DNA of 64,000 nt. Source: Chitinophaga rupis. Lineage in GTDB: Bacteria; Bacteroidota; Bacteroidia; Chitinophagales; Chitinophagaceae. The notes under the pieces are model-generated. The model was not told the DNA's origin, made no database searches, and saw nothing but the letters and a program-made list of their open reading frames with translations. The stretch lies in the NCBI RefSeq assembly GCF_900109685.1, contig NZ_FOBB01000010.1:124001-188000 (forward strand), written 5' to 3'. Below, piece by piece: positions 1 through 7,901 of this stretch. Within the stretch, counting starts at the first letter, position 1, and every line of letters starts with the position of its first letter. A program made the position numbers and the translations under genes.

Positions 1-2
1 CC

Positions 3-293
3 TTTAAGTCAACGATTGCACACGGTTACCTGACGCTAGCTCTTATTCCTTACCTATGGAAACAGATTGCTGATGTAAGAAATGTAAAAATGGAGATCAA
101 TTATGGGATCGAAAACTTCAAGTTCGGCCAGCCTGTGTTGGTTGACAGCGAGATCCAATTACAGGCTAAGGTAAAATCAATAACAAACCTCAGGGGAACC
201 GTGAAGGCGGTTATCGAAGCAACTTTAATGCTCAGAGACAATCCCAAACCGGTGTATACAGGAGATGTGATATTCCTGTATCATTTCAATTAA
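3..293 (+). CDS. MaoC-like dehydratase, C-terminal part (5' cut by window)
   Basis: The reading frame is open from the window edge and ends at a TAA at 291-293. The visible 96 residues contain the hot-dog-fold signature of MaoC/R-hydratase proteins, an A-H-G-Y-L-T-L-A stretch about eight residues from the edge (family form G-x-I-A-H-G-x-L), followed by the C-terminal strands and the short ending typical of the family. Members hydrate or dehydrate acyl-CoA or acyl-ACP thioesters, often (R)-specific enoyl-CoA hydratases. The catalytic Asp/His part lies upstream or at the very edge. It is unrelated to the glycan genes that follow and probably ends a different transcription unit. The exact substrate cannot be told. 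Confidence 0.8.
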   Translation, partial: FKSTIAHGYLTLALIPYLWKQIADVRNVKMEINYGIENFKFGQPVLVDSEIQLQAKVKSITNLRGTVKAVIEATLMLRDNPKPVYTGDVIFLYHFN

Positions 294-548
294 TTGAGGC
301 AAATTACCAGGGATATGGGACAACATCCAACCTGGCGCAACAGCGTTCACTGTGCTGCCACGAGACCCTGACTCTATTGCGGGCTTCTGTGACGGTTAAA
401 TAACGATTTTTGCAAATATGGAAAAGAACACTTTATATCAGAGCGGCTTCCTGCTAAACCGAAAATGGTTCGAAATCGGGACCGCACTTGAACTAGTGAT
501 GATGCCCCCGGGTGTTCAAATGGATCCGGATTAAAGCAATAGCGTTGC

Positions 549-1136
549 CTAACCTGGCCGGATACCACTGAAATAATGGTTCCCACCTTCATCATCGAAC
601 TCTTCACCGATGGATAATTCCGAAGTTGAAATTAGCAATCTATATTGTTCAGCTCCTAAAGATCTCGAGGCTTGTTCCGTCATCGCATCTTTCCACTCAA
701 TTTTGTCAAGAGGAGCGGTGAACAATAATTTTCCGCCGGGATTCAAAGCTGCAGCCATTTTGTGGATTAAGGTCCGCTGAGTTTCTTCAGAGAGCAGAAA
801 CATCAATCCAACGGAAATAATGCCATCGAAGGTGCGGTTAAAAAAAGGAGACCGCTCAACTGATTCACAAACAACAGGCACACCGGGAAAATTATGCCGG
901 AAGTCTTCAACCATTTTTGGAGATGCATCCACTGCATAGGCATTCAATCCGGCCTCAAGCAGTATCTTAGTGACCGGAATGCCGGTTCCGCATCCAAGAT
1001 CCAGCACTACGGAACCTGCCTTTAACGTTCGGGCCCAGGCGCGGGCAGTTGACGCACCTATTCCATTAATCGCCCGGCCTCTCCCCTTAATATATATTTC
1101 TGCAATGCTTTCGTAGCCATTTGACTCGTCTGTCAT
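549..1136 (-). CDS. Class I SAM-dependent methyltransferase
   Basis: A 195-residue protein with a clear motif I of the Rossmann-fold methyltransferases (VLDLGCGTGIP, about residues 44-54), an acidic end of strand beta-2 (A-V-D-A-S-P, about 68-73) and the post-motif stretch F-D-G-I-I-S-V-G-L-M-F around 103-113. Residues 127-140 contain the N-P-G-G-K-L-L-F loop and strand. It is a soluble cytoplasmic protein with no membrane segment. The length is normal for the small stand-alone methyltransferases annotated as class I SAM-dependent. The substrate is unknown. It is monocistronic on the minus strand, with about 250 bp of featureless DNA between it and the MaoC-like gene. The neighbouring glycan genes give no clue to its role. 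Confidence 0.85.
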   Translation of the reverse strand: MTDESNGYESIAEIYIKGRGRAINGIGASTARAWARTLKAGSVVLDLGCGTGIPVTKILLEAGLNAYAVDASPKMVEDFRHNFPGVPVVCESVERSPFFNRTFDGIISVGLMFLLSEETQRTLIHKMAAALNPGGKLLFTAPLDKIEWKDAMTEQASRSLGAEQYRLLISTSELSIGEEFDDEGGNHYFSGIRPG

Positions 1137-1282
1137 AGTTAGGTTTGAGTTTAAAATAACTGATACAAATTGATTCCAATGACATGCAAACAGTCATGAA
1201 ATCCCATGCACATTCCGTCGCCATCAAATGTATTGATTTCTTGTATTGTGTCTCCATTTCTCTTTGGTTTAATTACTCTCAA

Positions 1283-1350
1283 TGGAAACGGCATATTGGT
1301 CATTTTACAAACGTCCGGTGCCCCTGTCCCTGACATAATTAGTCCATATA
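1283..1350 (+). repeat. 68-bp imperfect repeat, copy 1 (partner at 23365-23431)
   Basis: The segment matches 23365-23431 in the same orientation. Shared blocks are TGGAAA, GCATATTG.TCATTTT.CAAA, CGTCCGGTGCC and CATAATTAGTCCATATA, with a few substitutions and small indels. Both copies are intergenic. The open frames across the two copies are not in the same register, so the conservation looks like DNA-level conservation and not protein conservation. Its nature (regulatory element, remnant of a mobile element, or duplicated flank) is unknown. Confidence 0.65.
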
Positions 1351-1509
1351 ATTAAGTATGACAGAATAACAGTTAAGATCGTACGAAGATCACCGGTCCC
1401 GCGGTAGCCGGCCTCCACCCTGAAAGGGCTGTGCATCCACGCCCAAAGGCCGGGAATATTGAGCGGATCTTTAAAACCATATTTAGGGGGCCTATTCACC
1501 GCATAGATC

Positions 1510-1785
1510 TGAAACATTTTCCGCCGTTATCTGCAACATATGAGTACCCCATTTCCAGGAACATCCGGGTATTTTTACTCCATTCAGTTAAGAGAAAGAT
1601 TCCCGTTATGAAAATACGTTTGCTACCGCGAAGCTTCTCGGGGTCATCCCTGCATAATGTCATCCTGTCAGCACTTTCGCCAATTACCCGGTCAGGGGTA
1701 GCGCGTATCTTTTGCCAGTTTTTCTCCGTCACTGTATTCTTTTAACCCGTTTAGAATTATTGATCTACCTAAACCATTAACCTGT
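1510..1785 (+). repeat. Duplicated 5' flank of GH74 gene, copy A
   Basis: Read toward the GH74 start, this flank aligns with the flank of the second GH74 gene (20465 down to 20221 on the minus strand). Conserved blocks include TCTGCAACAT, CCCGTTATGAAAATACGT, CAGGGGTAGCG, CAGTTTT.CTCC and the start-proximal TAAACCAT.AACCT.TATGAAA. A roughly 25-bp stretch close to the start codon is present only here. A short frame in the gene direction (1608-1745, 45 codons, beginning M-K-I-R-L-L-P) is partly conserved in the other copy and could be a leader peptide or a fossil. The inward end carries the translation start region. Confidence 0.7.
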
Positions 1786-4581
1786 ATGAAAACAACACTA
1801 CCTACACTATTTAAAGAGTGTATCCTATGGCCTTTTATTTCCGGATGCTTTATGTCTGCTAAAGTACGCCCGCAATTCAGGCAAAAAGCACTTGCCTTTC
1901 TCTGGTTACTTCCCATTATTATTGCGCTTCAGGGCTATGAAGCGAAGGCCCAGACCGGCTACACCTGGAAGAATTTGCCTATTGGCGGTGGCGGATTTGT
2001 TTCCGCGGTCATTCCCAGTAAAACCGAGCAAAACCTGGTCTATGCCCGGACGGATGTGGGAGGCGCCTACCGCTGGAATGCTTCCACTTCCAGCTGGGTA
2101 CCTTTGTTAGATTGGGTATCTGACAATGAAGTTGGTTACCTGGGTGTTGAGTCTTTGGCCATAGATCCCAAATTGCCCAGCAGAGTGTATATGCTGGTAG
2201 GAATCTCCTATTTCAACGGTGGCAAAACAGCTATTCTGCGGTCTTCCGATTATGGCAACTCCTTTAGCGTTACAGATGTTACCAACCAATTCAAGGCCCA
2301 CGGCAATGGCATGGGGCGGCAAAGCGGTGAAAAGCTTGTAGTAGACCCTAACAACAGCAACATTCTATACTGCGGCACGCGGTGGAACGGATTATTCAGA
2401 AGCACCGATGCCGGCGCCACCTGGACCCGGTTAAGCTCACTTAATGTAACCACCACCCCGAATGAAAACGGGATAAGCTTTGTGATCTTAGACGGAAGCA
2501 GCGTCTCCGGCGGTGTTACCCAAAGGATCATTGTGGGGGTATCACGCAGTGGAAGCACCAACCTGTACCGCAGTGATAATGGCGGGCAGTCCTTTTCTGC
2601 TGTTGCCGGCGCTACTACCAGCTTTATGCCGCACCGGGCAGTGCTGGCCAGTAATGGCACCCTGTTCATCACTTATGGCAACGGTGCGGGGCCGAGCGGG
2701 CATTGGTCACTACCGGAGCCCATGGATAACGGGCAGATCTGGAAGTACAACATTTCCACCGGCGCATGGACCAACATCACCCCTTCCGGTTTCAGCAGGG
2801 CATTCGGAGGGATCAGCGTTGCGCCTAATAATCCCAACAGGCTTGTAGCTTCTACTATCAACACCTATATGAACCAGAACGGCGCCTGGGGCGACAGGAT
2901 GTTCCTGAGCACAGACGGCGGTTCCAGCTGGGTGGATGTGGTGGACCGGGGATTTACCATGAACCCCGATGGCATTACCTGGGTTAGCGGGCATGCCATC
3001 CATTGGGCCGGCTCTATAGAATTTGATCCCTTTAATACGGAAAAGGTTTGGGTTACTTCTGGCAATGGCATTTTTGTAAATGACAACATCAGCTCCAGCG
3101 GTACCTGGCGATTTGCAGTAAAAGGGCTCGAAGAAACCGTGCCGCTTGGCCTGGAAAGTATTCCCAATGGTCCGGTGGTATCTGTTATTGGCGACTATGA
3201 CGGATTCAGACATACCAATGTTGATCAATACGCCCCCATTCACAATCCGCAAATGGGCACCACCACCGGATTGGCAGTAGCTGCTCAAAACACCGGCAAA
3301 ATTGTGCGGGTAGGCAACAACATGTATTACTCCAATAATATGGGATCAACCTGGACCCAGAATAGCATGAATGGCAGCCAGGGACAGGTGGCATTATCCG
3401 CTAACGGTAATACGGTTCTGCATTCGCCGAAGGAATCTTCTACCACCTACCGGTCAACGGATAACGGATCTTCCTGGTCAACGGTAAGCGGCTTAAGCTT
3501 TACCGAAGCACGGCCGGTTGGCGATCCGGTTAATTCCAATAAATTCTATGCATACAATCCCGGAAATGGGGCGGTATTGGTTAGCACCAACGGCGGCGCT
3601 TCATTTTCTCAGGCCGGTTCAGTTGCCAGCGGCGGTTCAAAGATCATACGGCTGGCACCCGGAGTGGAGGGGCATGTTTGGATAGCTTTGAACGGTGGCG
3701 GGCTGGCACGTTCAACTAATTCCGGGCAATCCTTTTCAACCATAAATGGTGTCGGCAATTGCGGAGCCGTTGGTTTTGGGATAGCTGCTTCCGGGGCAAA
3801 TTATCCTACCATCTTCATTTGGGGTACCATCAACAATGTCAGAGGTCTTTACCGCTCAACAGACCAGGGGACTTCCTGGGTGCGTGTAAATGATGATGCG
3901 CATGAATATGGCGGTCCGGGTAACGGGCAATTCGTGCAGGGAGATATGAATATTTTCGGGAGAGTATATATGAGCACAGCAGGCAGAGGTATCGTTTATG
4001 GAAGCCCGGCCGCCTGTACGCCTACTGCTATCACACCATATTTAAATGTAAATAACGGCGCCTGGCAGCAGACAGCCAATGCTTCTCTGGCTGCAGGCGG
4101 CAGCGTGCAGTTTGGCCCTCAGCCTACGCAGGGCGGCTCCTGGAGCTGGAGCGGGCCGAATAATTTTAGCGCTGCTACACGGGAAGTATACCTTTCAAAT
4201 GTCCAGGCCAGCCAGGCCGGGAACTACGTGGCCACCTATACGAACAGCGGAGGATGCAAAAGCACGCAGACCTTTAATATCTCCCTGAACGGCTCTTTAC
4301 TGAGAGCAGGCATTAGTGATACTTCGGCTGCCAGCATTAATGAGGATGCTGTCAGCATTTATCCGAACCCCTCCAATGAGGGAAGGTTTACGATCCTGCT
4401 GAAGGAGATCTCAAAACATGCGATCGTGAGGGTTTATGATAATCAGGGCAGAATGCTTTATGAAAAGAAAACGCAGGGTAGTAATAAAATAGAGATCGAT
4501 TCGCGGTTGAATGCAGGGTTCTATGTCGTTACGGTAGATTCGGAAGGTTCCAGTTTTACGAAGAAGCTCATTGTTCATTGA
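1786..4581 (+). CDS. GH74-family xyloglucanase-like protein with Ig-like domain and T9SS sorting domain (copy A)
   Basis: A 931-residue secreted protein. A hydrophobic segment ending near A-K-A-Q (about residue 56) is the signal peptide. The long N-terminal extension before it is also present in the paralogue at 17383-20220, which supports this start. Residues 57 to about 740 form a two-propeller GH74/sortilin-type repeat region with many S-T-D-x-G-x-x-W turns. Asp90 in R-T-D-V-G-G-A-Y and Asp470 in G-D-Y-D-G-F-R-H sit where GH74 enzymes have their two catalytic carboxylates. An Ig-like module (about 745-835) and a C-terminal Y-P-N-P type A sorting domain (about 860-931) follow, so export by type IX secretion and surface attachment are expected. 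GH74 enzymes cleave xyloglucan backbones; endo or oligosaccharide-specific mode cannot be decided here. A terminator follows. Confidence 0.88.
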   Translation: MKTTLPTLFKECILWPFISGCFMSAKVRPQFRQKALAFLWLLPIIIALQGYEAKAQTGYTWKNLPIGGGGFVSAVIPSKTEQNLVYARTDVGGAYRWNASTSSWVPLLDWVSDNEVGYLGVESLAIDPKLPSRVYMLVGISYFNGGKTAILRSSDYGNSFSVTDVTNQFKAHGNGMGRQSGEKLVVDPNNSNILYCGTRWNGLFRSTDAGATWTRLSSLNVTTTPNENGISFVILDGSSVSGGVTQRIIVGVSRSGSTNLYRSDNGGQSFSAVAGATTSFMPHRAVLASNGTLFITYGNGAGPSGHWSLPEPMDNGQIWKYNISTGAWTNITPSGFSRAFGGISVAPNNPNRLVASTINTYMNQNGAWGDRMFLSTDGGSSWVDVVDRGFTMNPDGITWVSGHAIHWAGSIEFDPFNTEKVWVTSGNGIFVNDNISSSGTWRFAVKGLEETVPLGLESIPNGPVVSVIGDYDGFRHTNVDQYAPIHNPQMGTTTGLAVAAQNTGKIVRVGNNMYYSNNMGSTWTQNSMNGSQGQVALSANGNTVLHSPKESSTTYRSTDNGSSWSTVSGLSFTEARPVGDPVNSNKFYAYNPGNGAVLVSTNGGASFSQAGSVASGGSKIIRLAPGVEGHVWIALNGGGLARSTNSGQSFSTINGVGNCGAVGFGIAASGANYPTIFIWGTINNVRGLYRSTDQGTSWVRVNDDAHEYGGPGNGQFVQGDMNIFGRVYMSTAGRGIVYGSPAACTPTAITPYLNVNNGAWQQTANASLAAGGSVQFGPQPTQGGSWSWSGPNNFSAATREVYLSNVQASQAGNYVATYTNSGGCKSTQTFNISLNGSLLRAGISDTSAASINEDAVSIYPNPSNEGRFTILLKEISKHAIVRVYDNQGRMLYEKKTQGSNKIEIDSRLNAGFYVVTVDSEGSSFTKKLIVH

Positions 4582-4602
4582 CAAATTTCTCATCCATTCC
4601 CG

Positions 4603-4628
4603 GGGAATGCTTCGCAGGAAGCATTCCC
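4603..4628 (+). terminator. Terminator hairpin after GH74 copy A
   Basis: A perfect 11-bp inverted repeat, GGGAATGCTTC, loop GCAG, then GAAGCATTCCC, is followed by TATTTTTG. It starts 21 bp after the GH74 stop codon. The same stem sequence with loop GCTG follows the other GH74 gene (17336-17361). The downstream GH29 gene probably needs its own promoter or read-through. Confidence 0.85.
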
Positions 4629-4702
4629 TATTTTTGTGTGTGGATGTGTTTAGGAAGCTACCTGCACCTGTTTGCCATTCATTATATGCAAAAACAAATT
4701 CA

Positions 4703-6013
4703 ATGAAAAGATTGCTTTTAATGCTGCCGCTCATCATCATCACACACCATTCCTTTGCACAGGCAGTCATAGATTCCTCACTGCTGCTTCCGCAAAAAGA
4801 CCTGCAATGGTGGAAAGATGCCAAGTTTGGATTGTTCATTCATTTTGGATTGTACTCAGTTTTAGGCGAGGGGGAATGGGCCATGTTCAACAAACGGATG
4901 GACACGTCTGAATATGGAAAGCTGAAAGACTCGTTCACCGTTTCAAAATTCTCCGGGAAAAGCTGGGTAGATGTTGCAAAGCAGGCCGGATGCAGGTATA
5001 TGGTGGTAACATCAAGACATCATGACGGTTTTAGTTTGTTTAATACCAGTTTTGGTAATTACAATTCAATGAACAGCCCTGTGAAAAAAGATCTGATCAA
5101 AGAATATGTTGATGCAGCCCATGATGCCGGCATGAAGGCCGGCATTTACTATTCTCCGCTGGACTGGCGGTATCCCGGTTTCTTTTTTCCCGATCTGTAC
5201 TATTCCAATGCCCTGGAAATGAAAAAGCAAACCTACACACAGGTGCGTGAGCTCTTAAGCAATTACGGCAAGATCGATGTTTTATGGTATGACGGCGGAG
5301 AAGATAACTGGCTTGGCTTTGCAGGTCTCATGTGGGACGGAGCCAAAGGCTGGTACTCACGTGGTTTTGATAAACCTTATACCGGAAAATTCAGCTGGGA
5401 GCCAGTCAAGCTCAATTCAATGGTAAGAGCGCTGCAACCAAAGATCGTGATCAATCCCCGCAGCGGATGGATGGGCGATTTTAATACACAGGAAGTAACA
5501 TTAAGAGGTAGAGAAAGCAGGCCCTGGGAATTATGTACCAACCTCAGTCAAACGGCGTGGGGCTGGACACCTCAGGCAGCAGACCGTATGATATCCCTTG
5601 ACAGCTGCATTCGTTTACTGGTGTCCGTTGTGTGCCAGGATGGAAATTTATTGTTGAACGTTGGCCCCAAGCCAGATGGAGAAATTGAGCCTGCACAGGT
5701 GCAGCGGTTGAAAGAGATCGGCGATTTTCTTTCCAGATATGGAGAAAGTATTTATGGCACAAAAGGAGGAGTATGGGATACAAAATGGGGCGGAACAACT
5801 TTTACAGATAAAGCGGTCTATGTTCATATTTTAAAAGCTCCTCCGGAAGGAAAGATCATTCTGCCATCTGTTCCTCAAAAAATTGCTGCTGCAAAATACC
5901 TGGGAACAAATGTAAAGGTAAGCTTCAGCCAAAGTGAAGGTGAAATTGTATTGAATGGGATCACTAATAAAGAAAATAAAACAGATGTGATCGTAAAGCT
6001 AACTTTGAAATAG
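4703..6013 (+). CDS. Alpha-L-fucosidase, GH29
   Basis: A 436-residue protein when started at the ATG at 4703, which begins directly with a signal peptide (M-K-R-L-L-L-M-L-P, cleaved after F-A-Q, about residue 20). Longer in-frame starts add a non-signal extension across the terminator region. Conserved GH29 features are K-F-G-L-F-I-H-F-G (about 38-46), S-R-H-H-D-G-F (about 107-113), and V-L-W-Y-D-G-G with Asp197 as the expected nucleophile. The family removes L-fucose from glycans with retention. The residues after about 350 form the usual small beta domain. It follows the GH74 gene and ends at a strong terminator facing the convergent esterase gene. Fucosyl-galactose side chains of xyloglucan are a sensible substrate, though this is inferred from the neighbours. 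Confidence 0.9.
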   Translation: MKRLLLMLPLIIITHHSFAQAVIDSSLLLPQKDLQWWKDAKFGLFIHFGLYSVLGEGEWAMFNKRMDTSEYGKLKDSFTVSKFSGKSWVDVAKQAGCRYMVVTSRHHDGFSLFNTSFGNYNSMNSPVKKDLIKEYVDAAHDAGMKAGIYYSPLDWRYPGFFFPDLYYSNALEMKKQTYTQVRELLSNYGKIDVLWYDGGEDNWLGFAGLMWDGAKGWYSRGFDKPYTGKFSWEPVKLNSMVRALQPKIVINPRSGWMGDFNTQEVTLRGRESRPWELCTNLSQTAWGWTPQAADRMISLDSCIRLLVSVVCQDGNLLLNVGPKPDGEIEPAQVQRLKEIGDFLSRYGESIYGTKGGVWDTKWGGTTFTDKAVYVHILKAPPEGKIILPSVPQKIAAAKYLGTNVKVSFSQSEGEIVLNGITNKENKTDVIVKLTLK

Positions 6014-6020
6014 CCTGGAT

Positions 6021-6056
6021 CCTATTGGCCGGTGAATGATGTTACCGGCCAATAGG
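6021..6056. terminator. Bidirectional terminator between convergent genes
   Basis: A perfect 13-bp inverted repeat (CCTATTGGCCGGT and ACCGGCCAATAGG, 10-base loop) lies between the stop codons of the GH29 gene (+) and the esterase gene (-). No long T-run follows on either side, but the position and stem strength fit a shared terminator. Confidence 0.8.
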
Positions 6057-6089
6057 GAGGCTTCACAATCTGTAAATGCTAATTTTCAT

Positions 6090-7484
6090 TTACTGTGCAA
6101 CCGGCCAGTTATCAGTACGGAAAGGCACAACAGGCAAACCATCCGAAGAAAAGATATTACCGATACCGGTATTGGAGAAAGCGTATCTTACCGCTTCAGG
6201 CTTCTCTACCTGTTTACTCCAAACGATCAGCGCATCTTTTTCCACCTTTGCGGATGCTTCATGGAAAACATGGTCTGCACCGGCTATGTACAAGGCAGCA
6301 GGTGTTTTGCCATTGATCTTCAGAGAAGCAGGAACGTTGCTAAAACGCAGCACTGCCTTGTTTTTGCTGATGCTCATTTCTTTGAACACCGGGCTTTTCC
6401 AGGTAAACCCCGTTTTACCATAATTTTCCCCAAGCGCCCAATTGGCAAGCCTGTTGCCAACTGTTCTTTTATCCTGTGGATGAATATCTTTCACATTTTC
6501 TGTAACGTCGGCTACTACTACCATACCGGTTCCCGCAAGAGCGCTGCTGCGCGCCTGCGCCTCACGAAGCAGCGCAGCCTGGTTTTCCTTATCGTAGGTG
6601 AACGGTGCTATCTGCACATAGTAAAAAGGTAGCTGTTTATGCCATGCATCACGCCATGCTTTTATCATGCCGGTGAACAAGGGCGTATAGGTATCCGCGG
6701 TGTTCACATTGGCTTCTCCCTGGTACCAGATCACTCCTTTTATATTGAAATTGGTAAGAGGCGCTATCATAGCATTATAAGCATATCCGGGCTTATTGGG
6801 CCACCAGGCAGAAGGCTGTAACTTAGCGGCAGCTGCAGACAGCTGTGGCTCACCGGTTACAAGACGTTCCGGCGCCCATACTTCAGCCGGTGTTCCTCCC
6901 CAGCTGGCATTGATCAGCCCAACCGGCACACCCAACGTCTTCTGTAGCTTTGATCCGAAAAAGTACCCCACCGCACTGAAGGGCTTCAGGCTATTGCTGT
7001 CGCATACTTCCCAGCTTCCGTGACAGTCGTCCTGGAGATCTGCAGCCGTAGTTTTGGGTATGTTAAAGAACCGGATATTATTGTTACTGCAAACAGGCAG
7101 CTCAGCTGCTATCTGCCGGATGCCGTTATAGTAGCTGTATTCCATGTTAGATTGCCCTGAGCACAGCCATACCTCACCGATCAGGATATTCTTCAGTACA
7201 ATCTCATTGGATCCTTTCAGTCTTATTTCATAAGGCCCTCCTGCTGCGGGTGTATGTACTTTCAAAGTCCACTTTGCATCACCGCTGGTGGTGACCGTCG
7301 TTGTGCTGTTATCCCAGCCTGTAAATACCGTAACTTTTTCTGAAGGGCTTGCCCATCCCCAGATATTTACACTGTCGTTTTGTTGCAGCACCATGTTGCT
7401 GCCAACCAGTGCCGGCAACCTGATGGTGGCATGAAGTGCTGCAGGCAATAACAGTGCAATGCTGTAAAAGAGGATTTTTTTCAT
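6090..7484 (-). CDS. Sialate O-acetylesterase family carbohydrate esterase
   Basis: A 464-residue SGNH-type esterase. A signal peptide of about 19 residues (ending A-L-H-A) is followed by an N-terminal beta domain and then the catalytic domain. Ser112 lies in C-S-G-Q-S-N-M-E, the family nucleophile motif. A G-G-T-P-A-E-V-W block follows near residue 200, and D-I-H-P-Q-D-K with Asp333/His335 supplies the rest of the triad. The family removes O-acetyl groups. In Bacteroidota hemicellulose loci, members often act on plant polysaccharides and not on sialic acid, and no sialic acid genes are visible here. It is the last gene of the minus-strand series and ends at the terminator at 6021-6056. Acetylated xyloglucan or xylan is the likely substrate (inference). 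Confidence 0.88.
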   Translation of the reverse strand: MKKILFYSIALLLPAALHATIRLPALVGSNMVLQQNDSVNIWGWASPSEKVTVFTGWDNSTTTVTTSGDAKWTLKVHTPAAGGPYEIRLKGSNEIVLKNILIGEVWLCSGQSNMEYSYYNGIRQIAAELPVCSNNNIRFFNIPKTTAADLQDDCHGSWEVCDSNSLKPFSAVGYFFGSKLQKTLGVPVGLINASWGGTPAEVWAPERLVTGEPQLSAAAAKLQPSAWWPNKPGYAYNAMIAPLTNFNIKGVIWYQGEANVNTADTYTPLFTGMIKAWRDAWHKQLPFYYVQIAPFTYDKENQAALLREAQARSSALAGTGMVVVADVTENVKDIHPQDKRTVGNRLANWALGENYGKTGFTWKSPVFKEMSISKNKAVLRFSNVPASLKINGKTPAALYIAGADHVFHEASAKVEKDALIVWSKQVEKPEAVRYAFSNTGIGNIFSSDGLPVVPFRTDNWPVAQ

Positions 7485-7535
7485 AATCGTGCTTAATAAT
7501 TTAGGTATTAAAAATAATCACTTTGACGGTTTATT

Positions 7536-7858
7536 TTATTGGAACCATACCGTTCTTTTGCCATGCAGCGCCGTGTATGCTTCATTAATTAAAATCTGCT
7601 TACCGGCTTTCAAAAACTTCAGATCCTTAAAAAAATCCTGGTCGCTGCGGGATAATCCCAAATCAATCCAGGGAATCGCTGCTGGAATTTTTCCACTATT
7701 GTTGTAAGATGCTTTGAGGCCCCATTCACCAATATCATTGCCTTGTTTGCTGAGAAGTTCCACGCTGATCTTTTGACTGGCGATTGAACAGCCACTTTTT
7801 GCCCAAATAGTACACTGCTAATGAACACCGGCAAAAGGCCAAGGATCTTAAATTTCAT
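7536..7858 (-). pseudogene. Remnant of a GH97 N-terminal domain, frameshifted and truncated
   Basis: Translation from the ATG at 7858 begins with a good signal peptide (M-K-F-K-I-L-G-L-L-P..F-G-Q-K). The homologous protein then continues in another frame; adding one base to the short A-run near 7796-7801 would join them into about 107 residues. The joined product contains L-G-L-S-R-S-D-Q-D-F and Y-T-A-L-H-G-K-R, which resemble the N-terminal beta-sandwich of GH97 enzymes (family forms L-G-L-x-R-x-D and Y-x-x-x-H-G-K-R). It stops after the H-G-K-R motif, with no catalytic domain. It lies between a GH43 and the esterase gene. An intact GH97 gene of different sequence lies at 15298-17268. Confidence 0.6.
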
Positions 7859-7901
7859 ACCGTTCTATAATTTGTATTGGAATTTGTTATCGCTTTGTAT
7901 A

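Larger units (their letters stand above)
1137..1785. other. Long intergenic region holding two repeat segments
   Basis: This 649-bp stretch separates the methyltransferase from the first GH74 gene. It contains several short open frames (for example 1151-1336, 1305-1517 and 1496-1732 on the minus strand and 1608-1745 on the plus strand), but none resembles a protein family I recognise. Two sub-segments (1283-1350 and 1510-1785) are repeated elsewhere in the window and are listed separately. The promoter of the GH74 gene must lie here. I could not identify a convincing Bacteroidota -33/-7 pair. Confidence 0.6.

Noticed and set aside
1151..1336. Open frame of 61 codons on the minus strand upstream of the methyltransferase
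   Set aside because: It resembles no known family and overlaps the 68-bp repeat; the other repeat copy does not keep the frame.
1496..1732. 78-codon frame opposite the GH74 flank, with a partial counterpart at 20247-20435
   Set aside because: The similarity is explained by the duplicated flank DNA; the ends differ and no start signal or family is apparent.
6090..7484. True sialic acid esterase role
   Set aside because: No sialidase, sialic acid lyase or transporter is present; plant polysaccharide deacetylation fits the context better.
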